DNA from: CAVRTM01 sp963696105
Lineage (GTDB): Bacteria; Actinomycetota; Actinomycetes; Actinomycetales; Dermatophilaceae
DNA: 64,000 nucleotides
NCBI GenBank assembly: GCA_963696105.1
Contig: CAVOIP010000002.1
Location: 310,001 to 374,000, forward strand
Direction of reading: 5' to 3'
Below, one piece after another: positions 31,185 to 39,402 of this stretch. Within the stretch, counting starts at the first letter, position 1. The number at the start of each line of letters is the position of its first letter. A program made the translations under genes and the position numbers. Under the pieces are notes generated by a model. The model ran no database searches. It saw only the letters and a list, made by a program, of their open reading frames with translations, and was not told the origin of the DNA.

Positions 31185-32390
31185 CTACACATGCCAGGTG
31201 ACCTCGGTCGTGGTGACGGTGGCGGTGTAGCCCTTCTGGTGCACGATCGTGTGGTGCCGCGGGCAGAGCAGCGCCAGGTTGGTCAGGTCCGTCGGTCCGC
31301 CGTCGCACCAGTGCCGGCAGTGATGGGCGTCACACCAGGACGGCGGCCGCGAACAGCCGGGGAAGGTGCACCCCGCGTCGCGCAGGTACAGCGCCATCAA
31401 CAGCCCCGGGGTGACCAGCCGGCGGGTCCGGCCCAGGTCCAGCACCTCCGACCTCGACCCGAGCACGGCGGGGATGATGCCGGCGTCGCAGGCCAGCCTG
31501 CGGACCGTCTCCGGGGCCAGGAGGTCCCCGGTCAGCGTGGTCCCGGCCCCGGTCAGGCTTTTGAGGTCCTGGTAGTCCATCGTCACCACGACCGCGGCCT
31601 TGGCCGTGGTCGGCGCGGGTCCGCCGGCCGCGGCCGCACGGCGGCAGACCTCGACCAGCGCATCGGCCCGGCGCTGGTCGCTGGTCCGCAGGTCCGACCC
31701 GGACTCGGTCGAGGGCTGCGGGGCGGCCAGCGGCCCCAGGATCGCCTCCAGCACGGCTCGTCCTTCGGGGTCCAGCCGCAGCCGGTACTCGGCCATCCCG
31801 TCGTCGGGGTACGGCTGGGACAGCGACCGACCGGACTTGAGTCGGTCCTGCCGGCGCTGGAACTCCCCCAGCCGCCCGTACCGGGCGATCACCCGCGCCC
31901 GCAGCGCCCGGATCTGGGACGGGCCGTCCGTCTCCGCGATCGCCACAAACCCCGACAGCACCGTCTCCGCGCACGCCGGGGTCAGCCGCGGCAGCAGCCT
32001 GTCCATCTCCGTCAAGGCGACGGCCGCGCTACCCACCGGCACCCGCGCGGCCAGCACCGCCTCGGCCAGGAGGGCGTTGCACGGCTTCGCGACCGCCTCG
32101 GCCACCCGCACCAGCGTCGTCGCGCCACCGGCCCGGTAGGACGGACCGAACTCACGCACCCACCCCGTCGGCGACGCCGCGTCCGACGCGCGCACGTCCC
32201 CGCGGGACAACGCCTGGTCCAGCAGCCCGACCTGCCCGGCCCCGGCCAGGCTCTTCAACTCATCCAGCTCGGCGAACAACGGCCCCAGCTGGTCCGACCC
32301 GGCCTGGTGCAACCGCCCCACCAGCCGGCGCAGCACCGGCGCAGCCGCGACCAGCACCGCGCGGTCCTCCTCGAAGCTGGTTCCCTCCAT
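31185..32390 (-). CDS. HNH endonuclease with DUF222 (13E12 repeat family)
   Basis: 401 residues: an N-terminal helical DUF222 region (about 1-290) and a C-terminal HNH nuclease domain with CTFPGCSRPPSWCDAHHCRHWCDGGPTDLTNLALLCPRHH, where the His/Asn/His and paired Cys are intact. The family is present in many copies in actinobacterial genomes, has mobile-element character and unknown role. It breaks the aroB-aroQ link with the next gene. A TAGGTT element six bases before ATG suggests leaderless expression. Confidence 0.9.
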   Translation of the reverse strand: MEGTSFEEDRAVLVAAAPVLRRLVGRLHQAGSDQLGPLFAELDELKSLAGAGQVGLLDQALSRGDVRASDAASPTGWVREFGPSYRAGGATTLVRVAEAVAKPCNALLAEAVLAARVPVGSAAVALTEMDRLLPRLTPACAETVLSGFVAIAETDGPSQIRALRARVIARYGRLGEFQRRQDRLKSGRSLSQPYPDDGMAEYRLRLDPEGRAVLEAILGPLAAPQPSTESGSDLRTSDQRRADALVEVCRRAAAAGGPAPTTAKAAVVVTMDYQDLKSLTGAGTTLTGDLLAPETVRRLACDAGIIPAVLGSRSEVLDLGRTRRLVTPGLLMALYLRDAGCTFPGCSRPPSWCDAHHCRHWCDGGPTDLTNLALLCPRHHTIVHQKGYTATVTTTEVTWHV

Positions 32391-32396
32391 GAACCC

Positions 32397-32402
32397 AACC
32401 TA
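32397..32402 (-). promoter_or_regulatory. Leaderless-type -10 element (TAGGTT) for the HNH gene
   Basis: TAGGTT on the minus strand six bases before the ATG at 32390. The 124 bases up to the nucleotidyltransferase gene are noticeably less GC-rich than the flanks. Confidence 0.35.
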
Positions 32403-32514
32403 GCCGCCACCACCGACAGTGCCCCTGCGCGCGAAAGTGTTTATCCACAGACGGATTCGCGTACAGCCGCGGTTCGTGACGCGACAGACAACCCGTCCTG
32501 CACACCACCGACAG

Positions 32515-33114
32515 TCAGAGACAGCCGAGCCACGGATGTCCGGGGGCAACAAGCGACAGCGCCTCCTTCAGCCACCTTTTCCGGGTGGGGCTCAGGGACG
32601 GACGGACGGCCAGAAGATCCGCCTCATCCTTCGGTCGCGGGTTCCGGCTCTTGTGCAGTAGCTGCACCTCGGGCGCGAGGACCCGCTGTCCGTCACCGGA
32701 GGCAGGGCCGTCGAGCGCCACGACCGGCCTGCGGATCCGTGCGTCTCGCCGGTACCTCCAGAGGCCGTTCTCCGCGTCGTCAACCATGATCTGCAGACAC
32801 CACGGCGACGTCGGAGTGCGCCGACACCAGATGTCATGCACCGCTTCCGGCAGCACCTCCCCTGGGCGCCAGGGACGGAGAGCGCCAGGTGGGTCGGCGG
32901 CCTGGAGGTCCCACCCACCGAGCCGGCCCTGGAGCGCCAGCTGGTCCTCTCGCAGGACGAGCACGTCGATGTCGCCGTGCTCGCGCGTCTGATGTCCCAC
33001 ATGCGCGTCGATCGCCCACCCGCCGGCGATCCACCAGGGGCGGTCGAACCCGCTGAGAACCTCCGCGACACCCGCGGGCGTCAGCGGGTCCCACCGCCCG
33101 AGGCTCGGCCGCAT
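32515..33114 (-). CDS. Nucleotidyltransferase, ANT(2'')/lincosamide-transferase-like
   Basis: 199 residues. The active-site pattern WWIAGGWAIDAHVGHQTREHGDIDVLV matches nucleotidyltransferases related to aminoglycoside-2''-adenylyltransferase and lincosamide transferases, with the two metal-binding Asp in DIDV. The C-terminal half has VLAPEVQLLHKSRNPRPKDEADLLA. Resistance is not implied; many chromosomal members have no known substrate. ATG 33114 is chosen (a GTG two codons upstream is possible). It lies 35 bases after aroB but is not a shikimate gene. Confidence 0.75.
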   Translation of the reverse strand: MRPSLGRWDPLTPAGVAEVLSGFDRPWWIAGGWAIDAHVGHQTREHGDIDVLVLREDQLALQGRLGGWDLQAADPPGALRPWRPGEVLPEAVHDIWCRRTPTSPWCLQIMVDDAENGLWRYRRDARIRRPVVALDGPASGDGQRVLAPEVQLLHKSRNPRPKDEADLLAVRPSLSPTRKRWLKEALSLVAPGHPWLGCL

Positions 33115-33149
33115 CCGCACATCCTGGCAGCGCACAGGCAGTCGGGCCG

Positions 33150-34232
33150 TCAGTCGCGGGAGACCTCCGCGTACGCGGCCGACAGCAGCGCGGGGTCCGG
33201 TCCTTCCAGCCGGTTCGGGCGGGCGAGACCGTCGAGCACCACGAAGCGCAGCAGCGACCCACGGTTCTTCTTGTCCCGCCGCATCGCGTCGTAGAGCCCC
33301 GGCCAGCGGTCGCCCCGATAGGTGACCGGCAGCCCGACGCTGCTGAGGATGCTGCGGTGTCGGTCCACCACCTCGTCGTCCAACCGCCCTGCGAGACGGG
33401 CGAGCTCGGCGACGAAGACCATGCCGACGCTCACCGCGGCACCGTGCCGCCAGGCGTAGCGCTCCACCTGCTCGATGGCGTGCCCGAACGTGTGCCCGTA
33501 GTTGAGGATCTCCCGCAACGAGGACTCCTTGAGGTCCTCGCTCACGACCTTGGCCTTGACCGCGACGGCTCGCTCCACGAGCTCGCGCACGGACGCACCA
33601 TCGGCCCGCGTGGCCGCCTCGGGGTCGGCCTCGATGATGTCGAGGATCACCGGGTCGGCGATGAACCCGCACTTGATGACCTCGGCCAGCCCGGCCACGA
33701 AGTCGTTGGGCGGCAACGTCTCCAGCGTCGACAGGTCGCACAGCACCCCTGCCGGCGGGTGGAACGCGCCGACGAGGTTCTTGCCCTCGGCGGTGTTGAT
33801 GCCGGTCTTGCCACCCACCGCGGCGTCGACCATGCCGAGCAGGGTCGTGGGCAGGTGGACCACCTTGACGCCCCGGAGCCAGGTCGCCGCGACGAACCCG
33901 GCCAGGTCGGTGACGGCGCCCCCACCGACGCTGACGACCGCGTCGCTGCGCGTGAAGCCGGCCTGGCCGAGCACCCCCCACAGGAACGACGCCACCTCGG
34001 CCGACTTGGCCTCCTCCGCGTCGGGGACCTCGGCGACGAACGCCGAGAACCCCTGTGCCGCAAGGTCGTCCCGGACAGCCTCGCCGGTGGCACGCAGGGC
34101 TCGAGGGTGCACCACCAGGACGCGCTCGACACCCCCGCCGAGCAGGCCGGGCAGCTCGCCGAGGAGACCGGTGCCGATGACGACGTCGTACGACGACCCT
34201 TCACCGACGGAGATGCGGGTCTGGTCACTCAC
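33150..34232 (-). CDS. aroB: 3-dehydroquinate synthase
   Basis: Second step of the shikimate pathway, NAD and metal dependent. 360 residues from GTG 34232, which overlaps the aroK stop as GTGA. SVGGGAVTDLAGFVAATWLRG, LPTTLLGMVDAAVGGKTGIN, AEVIKCGFI and the metal-ligand YGHTFGHAIE are intact. The longer upstream frame overlaps aroK and is rejected. Confidence 0.97.
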   Translation of the reverse strand: MSDQTRISVGEGSSYDVVIGTGLLGELPGLLGGGVERVLVVHPRALRATGEAVRDDLAAQGFSAFVAEVPDAEEAKSAEVASFLWGVLGQAGFTRSDAVVSVGGGAVTDLAGFVAATWLRGVKVVHLPTTLLGMVDAAVGGKTGINTAEGKNLVGAFHPPAGVLCDLSTLETLPPNDFVAGLAEVIKCGFIADPVILDIIEADPEAATRADGASVRELVERAVAVKAKVVSEDLKESSLREILNYGHTFGHAIEQVERYAWRHGAAVSVGMVFVAELARLAGRLDDEVVDRHRSILSSVGLPVTYRGDRWPGLYDAMRRDKKNRGSLLRFVVLDGLARPNRLEGPDPALLSAAYAEVSRD

Positions 34233-34753
34233 GATGGGTCCTCCAACAGATTCACGATCTCGGCGGCGATGTCCTGGGGGGTGCGCCCGGCCGTGTCGAC
34301 GGCGTGCACCGCCAGACGCTCGTAGGTCCCACGGCGCTCCTCCATCAGCCGGACCCACGCCGCCCGCGGCTGCAGGGCGAGCAGCGGTCTGCTGCGGTCG
34401 AACCCGACCCGCTTGGCGGCATCCGCGATCCCCACCTGCAGGTAGACGACGGTGTGCCCGGCCAGCAGGCCCTGGGTGGTCTCGTCGAGGACGGAGCCGC
34501 CGCCGAGCGAGAGCACTCCGTCATGGCCTGCGAGCGCGCGCTCGACCTCACCCCGCTCGAGCTCGCGGAACGTCGCCTCCCCGTCCTCGACGAAGATCTC
34601 GGAGATGCTGCGGCCCGCGGCCTGCTCGATGGCCCGGTCGGTGTCGTGCAGCGGCAGCCCGAGCAGCGACGCCACCTCCCGGCCGACGGTGGTCTTGCCC
34701 GATCCCGGCGGCCCGATCAGCACCACGCGGGGGCGCCCGGCCGCGGTCACCAT
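34229..34753 (-). CDS. aroK: Shikimate kinase
   Basis: Phosphorylates shikimate. 174 residues. P-loop GPPGSGKTTVG, shikimate-binding DTDRAIE, GGGSVLD and the lid segment with RPLLALQPRAAW. ATG 34753 overlaps the aroC stop by seven bases; a GTG at 34750 would give a GTGA overlap and is equally possible. Confidence 0.96.
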   Translation of the reverse strand: MVTAAGRPRVVLIGPPGSGKTTVGREVASLLGLPLHDTDRAIEQAAGRSISEIFVEDGEATFRELERGEVERALAGHDGVLSLGGGSVLDETTQGLLAGHTVVYLQVGIADAAKRVGFDRSRPLLALQPRAAWVRLMEERRGTYERLAVHAVDTAGRTPQDIAAEIVNLLEDPS

Positions 34754-35970
34754 GAGCGCAGCGCCTCGGGGATCGCGTCGAGGTAACCACGGTGGTTGCG
34801 GGCGGTCTCGGCCACGCTGTCGCCACCGAACTTCTCCACGCACGCCTGGGCCAGGACGAGGGCGACCATCGCCTCGGCCACGACACCGGCTGCCGGCACG
34901 GCGCACACGTCCGAGCGCTGGTGGATCGCCTTGGCCGGCTCCTCGGAGGCGATGTCGACCGTGTCCAGCGACCGCGGCACGGTGCTGATCGGCTTCATCG
35001 CGGCACGCACCCGCAGGATGCCACCGGTGGACATGCCGCCCTCGGTGCCACCGGCACGACCGGTCCGCCGCTGGATCACCCCGGCCTCGTCGCGCTCCAT
35101 CTCGTCGTGCGCCGCGGATCCCCGCCGGGCCGCGGTGCGGAACCCGTCGCCGACCTCCACGCCCTTGATCGCCTGGATCCCCATCAGCGCCCCGGCGAGC
35201 CGGGCGTCGAGCCGGCGGTCCCAGTGCACGTGGGACCCGAGGCCCGGCGGCAGGCCGTAGGCCACGACCTCCACCACACCGCCCAGGGTGTCGCCGTCCT
35301 TGCGGGCCGCCTCGACCTCGGCCACCATCGCCGCCGAGCCGGCGGCATCCAGCGTCCGCACCGGGTCGGCGTCCAGCGCCGCCACGTCGTCCGGCGTGGG
35401 GAGCACCGCATCGTCGCCCACGCCGGCGGTGCCGATCGCCACGGTGTGGGAGACCAGCCGGATGCCGTAGGCCTGTTCCAGGAAGGCCGACGCGATGCAG
35501 CCGAGGGCGACGCGCGCGGCGGTCTCGCGGGCCGACGCCCGCTCCAGCACCGGCCGGGCGTCCTCGAAGCCGTACTTCTGCATCCCGACCAGGTCGGCGT
35601 GGCCGGGCCGCGGCCGGGTGAGCGGGCGGTTGCGCGCCACCTCCTGCGGCGCGCCCACGTCGTCGGCGGCGGCGAGCTCGTCGGCCGCGACCGGGTCGGG
35701 GCTCATCACCGTCCGCCACTTGGGCCACTCGGTGTTGCCGATCCGGATGGCCAGCGGCGACCCGAGGGTGACGCCGTGGCGCAGGCCGCCGAGGAACTCC
35801 ACCTCGTCCAGCTCGAACTTCATCCGGGCGCCGCGCCCGAAGCCCAGCCGGCGGCGGGCGAGGGCGGAGGCGACGTCGGCGCTGGTGACCTCGACCCCGG
35901 CCGGCATCCCCTCGAGCGTCGCCATCAGGGCAGGGCCGTGGGACTCACCGGCGGTCAACCAACGCAGCAT
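34747..35970 (-). CDS. aroC: Chorismate synthase
   Basis: Last step of the shikimate pathway, using reduced FMN. 407 residues. The three signatures are visible: GESHGPAL near the N-terminus, GRASARETAARVALG-like ARETAARVALG in the middle, and RSDVCAVPAAGVVAEAMVALVLAQ near the C-terminus. Separated by 29 bases from the prepilin peptidase gene. Confidence 0.97.
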   Translation of the reverse strand: MLRWLTAGESHGPALMATLEGMPAGVEVTSADVASALARRRLGFGRGARMKFELDEVEFLGGLRHGVTLGSPLAIRIGNTEWPKWRTVMSPDPVAADELAAADDVGAPQEVARNRPLTRPRPGHADLVGMQKYGFEDARPVLERASARETAARVALGCIASAFLEQAYGIRLVSHTVAIGTAGVGDDAVLPTPDDVAALDADPVRTLDAAGSAAMVAEVEAARKDGDTLGGVVEVVAYGLPPGLGSHVHWDRRLDARLAGALMGIQAIKGVEVGDGFRTAARRGSAAHDEMERDEAGVIQRRTGRAGGTEGGMSTGGILRVRAAMKPISTVPRSLDTVDIASEEPAKAIHQRSDVCAVPAAGVVAEAMVALVLAQACVEKFGGDSVAETARNHRGYLDAIPEALRSW

Positions 35971-35999
35971 GGCTGGAATCCTGCCACGCGGCGCCGCGG

Positions 36000-36710
36000 C
36001 TACGACGCGCCGGTCAGCACCTGGACCGGGAAGACGAGCGCCACGAACGCCCCGGCGATCATGGCCGGGCCGAAGGCGATGGAGGACTGCCGCGACACCC
36101 GGCGCAGGGCCAGCAGCACCACCGAGACGAGCCCTCCGAGCACGAACGCGGCGGCGACCGAGACCACGACCGGACCCCAGCCGACCCAGCCCAGCAGCGG
36201 GCCGAGCACGAGCGCGAGCTTGACGTCACCGAAGCCGAGGCCGCCGCCCCCCGGGGACAGGATCATCAGCAGGAAGTAGCCGGTGAAGAGCACGAGCGCG
36301 GCGAGGACGGCCCGCCCCAGCGGCCACCACTGCCCCAGCGAGGCCGACGCCACCGCCAGCAGGGCCAGGACGGCCGGCGCCGACGGAAGCACCAGCACGT
36401 CCGGCAGCCGGTGCACATCCAGGTCGATCGAGGCCAGCGCCACCCCCACCACGCCCAGATACAGGTACGCCGGGAGCACCGCCCAGCCCGCCGCGTCACC
36501 GAAGCGCCACGTCAGCGCGCCCCAGGCCAGCGCGGTCGCAAGAGCGATCCCGCTCCGGTGCCGCGGCAGGGCCGGCCTCCGCTCGTCGAGGTGGCGGTAC
36601 CGCCCGTCGGCGAGCTGGCCGGCGACCGCCAGCCCGACGACACCGCCCGCCAGGGCCAGCCCCAGCACCAGCCACAGCGGTACGGCGGCGTCCGGGACGG
36701 TCAGGCTCAC
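36000..36710 (-). CDS. A24-family prepilin peptidase
   Basis: Integral membrane aspartic protease of 236 residues with about seven helices. Catalytic Asp residues lie in SIDLDVHRLPDVL and GFGDVKL, the paired motifs of type 4 prepilin peptidases. It lacks the N-terminal cysteine-rich methyltransferase domain, so it is the short TadV/CpaA-like kind. GTG start overlaps the aroE stop as GTGA, making it part of the aro operon although no pilin gene is in the window. Confidence 0.9.
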   Translation of the reverse strand: MSLTVPDAAVPLWLVLGLALAGGVVGLAVAGQLADGRYRHLDERRPALPRHRSGIALATALAWGALTWRFGDAAGWAVLPAYLYLGVVGVALASIDLDVHRLPDVLVLPSAPAVLALLAVASASLGQWWPLGRAVLAALVLFTGYFLLMILSPGGGGLGFGDVKLALVLGPLLGWVGWGPVVVSVAAAFVLGGLVSVVLLALRRVSRQSSIAFGPAMIAGAFVALVFPVQVLTGAS

Positions 36711-37573
36711 CGGTGCCCCATCGCGGCGAGCCCCGCGGCGCGCATCGCCGCGACCGGCCCGGGGTGCCCGGTCATGAGCTCGACCTGCCGGGCTGCCTGG
36801 TGCAGCAGCATCTCGAATCCCGACACGACCCGTCCACCCGCTTCCTCGAACGCCTGCGCCAGCGGAGTGGGCCAGCCCGCGTAGACCACGTCGAGCAGGA
36901 CCCGTCCGGCCAGGTCGGGAGCGTCACCGAGGACCCCGACCGGTGCCGCGCCACCCGGTAGCGTCGACACCACCAGCGACACGTCGGGCAGCACCGCCGA
37001 CAGCCCACCCAACCCACACTCCTGCACGCCCATCCCTCGACTGCGCGCCTGCGCAACGGTTTCTGCGCGGACGGTGCCGCGCACCGCGAAGGTGACCCGC
37101 TGCGCGCCGAGCTCCGCCAACGACGCGACCGCCGAGCGCGCGGTGGCACCCGATCCGAGGACGAGCGCATGCCCCGACGTCGCCACCGCGTCCACCGCGC
37201 CCGCTTCCCGCAGCGCACGCGTCATACCGTGCACGTCGGTGTTGTCGGCCGACCACCCTCCACCGGGCGTGCGCACCAGCGTGTTGACGGCCCCGACCTC
37301 CCGCGCCAGCGACGACACCTCGTCCGCGACGGCGAAGGCAGCCTCCTTCAGCGGCATGGTCAACGACAGGCCGGCCCACTCGAGACCGAGCCCGGCCACG
37401 AAGGGGGCGAGGTCGAGCTCGCTCACCTCGTGGGCGGTGTAGCTCCAGTCGTCGAGGCCCAGGACGGCGTAGGCGGCCGTGTGCAGCGCCGGCGACAGCG
37501 AGTGGGCGATGGGAGAGCCCAGCACCGCGGCCCGGTGGGCCGCTCCCCCTGCAGGAGCCACCGTGCTCAGCAC
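36707..37573 (-). CDS. aroE: Shikimate dehydrogenase
   Basis: NADP-dependent reduction of 3-dehydroshikimate. 288 residues from GTG 37573 (GTG 37561 possible). AVLGSPIAHSLSPALH, LTMPLKEA with the catalytic Lys, NTDVHGM and the Rossmann VLGSGATARSAVASLAELG are all present. Overlaps the mltG stop by seven bases and the peptidase start by four. Confidence 0.95.
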   Translation of the reverse strand: MLSTVAPAGGAAHRAAVLGSPIAHSLSPALHTAAYAVLGLDDWSYTAHEVSELDLAPFVAGLGLEWAGLSLTMPLKEAAFAVADEVSSLAREVGAVNTLVRTPGGGWSADNTDVHGMTRALREAGAVDAVATSGHALVLGSGATARSAVASLAELGAQRVTFAVRGTVRAETVAQARSRGMGVQECGLGGLSAVLPDVSLVVSTLPGGAAPVGVLGDAPDLAGRVLLDVVYAGWPTPLAQAFEEAGGRVVSGFEMLLHQAARQVELMTGHPGPVAAMRAAGLAAMGHR

Positions 37574-38841
37574 CGCGCCTTGTGCGCCGAGCACCAGGCG
37601 TTGAAGAGCTTCTCGTTGGCCCGGTGTGCGGCCGCGTCGGTGGCGAACCGCGTCTCGCCCGTGTCGGGGTTGACCGCGACGAAGTACAACCAAGGGCCCG
37701 GCGTCGGGCGGGCCGCTGCGGTGATCGAGGCGCTGCCCGGGTTGCCGATCGGTCCGGCCGGGAGGCCGGTCACGTAGTAGGTGTTGTAGGGGCTCTTCGT
37801 GGCGCGCTCGGCGTCACTGGTGGCCACCCCGCCGCGGCGCTGCACCACGTAGTGCACCGTGGAGTCCATCTGCAGCTTGGTCTTCCTGGCCAGGCGGTTG
37901 TAGACCACCCGCGCGACCTTGCCGCGATCGGCGTCGCGCCGGGCCTCCGCCTCCACGATGCTGGCGACGGTGAGCACCCGCTCGGCATTCGCCGGGGCGA
38001 CACCGGCGGCACGGAGCTGGGTGAGCGTCTTGGCGACCATGGTGCGCAGCTGGATGGTGGCGCCGGCGTCCGCCTCGAACTCGTACGTCGCCGGGAAGAG
38101 GTATCCCTCGACGTTGCCCTTGGCCGCAGCCGGCAGTCCGAGGGCAGCGGGGTTCTTCAGCGCCGCCTCGTACTCCGCCAACGGCCGCCCGGTGCCGTTG
38201 GACAGCGCCTTGATGACCTCGGTCTTCCACAGGCCCTCGCGGACGACGACCCGCGGCACGGTGCGGTTGGCCGGGTCGAGCAGCATGTCCAGCGCCGAGG
38301 TCGCGCTCATCCGGGTGCGCAGGGCGTAGGACCCCGGCTGGATGGAGCCGGCCTGCGGGTTGTCGGCCGCGACGTCCGCGAAGGCCTTGGAGGTCTTGAC
38401 CACCCCGGCCTGCTGCAGGGCCACCCCGATGGTCCGCCCCGAGTCACCGGCGTGCACCACCACGGTCGCTCGGCCCGTCCCGGTGCCGGTCCAGTCCTGG
38501 CTCTCGGTCAGTCCGGCCACCACGGGCTTCAGGACCTGTACGGCGGCGACGCCGGCACCGCCGACGAGCGCGACGCAGAGCAGCAGCACGAGCAGCCCGC
38601 GGGTGCGCCGGCGTCGCCGACGCCGGCGCCGCTCCTGCGGGGTCAGCGGACCGCCTGGACCGCCCGCCCCCCGGGCGCGGCGACCGGGCCGTCCCGGTCG
38701 TGCCCGACCGTCCTCCTGGGTCAGCGCCTCGTCCCCCGGTCCCCCCGCCGGCCGCCCCGAAGCACCTGACGCGTCGGCGGAGGCGCCACCGCCCTCCACG
38801 GCGTCGCCGAAGATGGAGCTCTCGAGGTGCTGGTCCTTCAT
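37567..38841 (-). CDS. mltG: Endolytic murein transglycosylase MltG
   Basis: Cuts nascent peptidoglycan strands and sets their length. 424 residues: a disordered acidic then Arg-rich cytosolic N-terminus (1-80), one membrane helix (82-105) and the YceG/MltG catalytic domain (about 120-420) with GSYALRTRMSA, EGYLFPATYEF, the catalytic Glu in ASIVEAEA, and YNTYYVTGLPAGPIGNPG. ATG 38841 overlaps the ruvX stop as ATGA. Confidence 0.95.
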   Translation of the reverse strand: MKDQHLESSIFGDAVEGGGASADASGASGRPAGGPGDEALTQEDGRARPGRPGRRARGAGGPGGPLTPQERRRRRRRRRTRGLLVLLLCVALVGGAGVAAVQVLKPVVAGLTESQDWTGTGTGRATVVVHAGDSGRTIGVALQQAGVVKTSKAFADVAADNPQAGSIQPGSYALRTRMSATSALDMLLDPANRTVPRVVVREGLWKTEVIKALSNGTGRPLAEYEAALKNPAALGLPAAAKGNVEGYLFPATYEFEADAGATIQLRTMVAKTLTQLRAAGVAPANAERVLTVASIVEAEARRDADRGKVARVVYNRLARKTKLQMDSTVHYVVQRRGGVATSDAERATKSPYNTYYVTGLPAGPIGNPGSASITAAARPTPGPWLYFVAVNPDTGETRFATDAAAHRANEKLFNAWCSAHKARC

Positions 38842-39398
38842 CGGTCCTGGCCCCTTGTCCTGTGCCGGGGTTTACGCGGCCGGCGGGGTCCGCCGCCCCC
38901 GCCGGGCTGCACGTCCTCGCCGGGTCGCACGCTGTCGCCGAGCCGCACGGGCTCGCCGGGCGGCGTCCCGGTGCTGCGCTCGCCATCCAGGGCTGACTGG
39001 AGGATGAGCACTGCTGCCGCCTGGTCCACCACGGCGCGCTGCTTGCGGCCGGCGACACCACTGTCCCGCAGCGTCCTTGAAGCATCCACCGTCGACAGCC
39101 GCTCGTCCACCAGGCGCACCGGCACCGGGGCGACCAGTGCAGCCAGCTCGACCGCGTAGTCCCGTGCCAGCGCGGCCGCCCGGCCCTCCAGGCCGGAGAG
39201 GGACCGGGGCAGGCCCACGACGACCTCGAGCACCGCGCGCTCGCGCACGGCCGCGGCGATACTGTGCTGGTCGGACCTGCCGCCGAGGTCCCGCGGCAGC
39301 GTCCGCACCGGCGTGGCGATCACCCCGGAGGGGTCGCTGGCAGCGAGGCCGACGCGGACACTGCCCACGTCGACCCCGAGCCGCACGCCGGTGCGCAT
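38838..39398 (-). CDS. ruvX: RuvX/YqgF pre-16S rRNA nuclease
   Basis: RNase H-like nuclease processing the 16S rRNA 5' end. 186 residues from ATG 39398; the frame's longer N-terminus lies in alaS. LGVDVGSVRVGLA carries the first active-site Asp, VVGLPRSLSG and VRLVDERLST the next, and DQAAAVLILQ the last. The C-terminal 45 residues are a Pro/Gly/Arg-rich tail absent from most homologues. Four bases after alaS. Confidence 0.93.
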   Translation of the reverse strand: MRTGVRLGVDVGSVRVGLAASDPSGVIATPVRTLPRDLGGRSDQHSIAAAVRERAVLEVVVGLPRSLSGLEGRAAALARDYAVELAALVAPVPVRLVDERLSTVDASRTLRDSGVAGRKQRAVVDQAAAVLILQSALDGERSTGTPPGEPVRLGDSVRPGEDVQPGGGGGPRRPRKPRHRTRGQDR

Positions 39399-39402
39399 CC
39401 GG

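Noticed and set aside
32515..33114. Calling the nucleotidyltransferase an antibiotic resistance gene
   Set aside because: Only the fold and metal-site motif are visible; chromosomal members often have unknown substrates and there is no resistance-element context.
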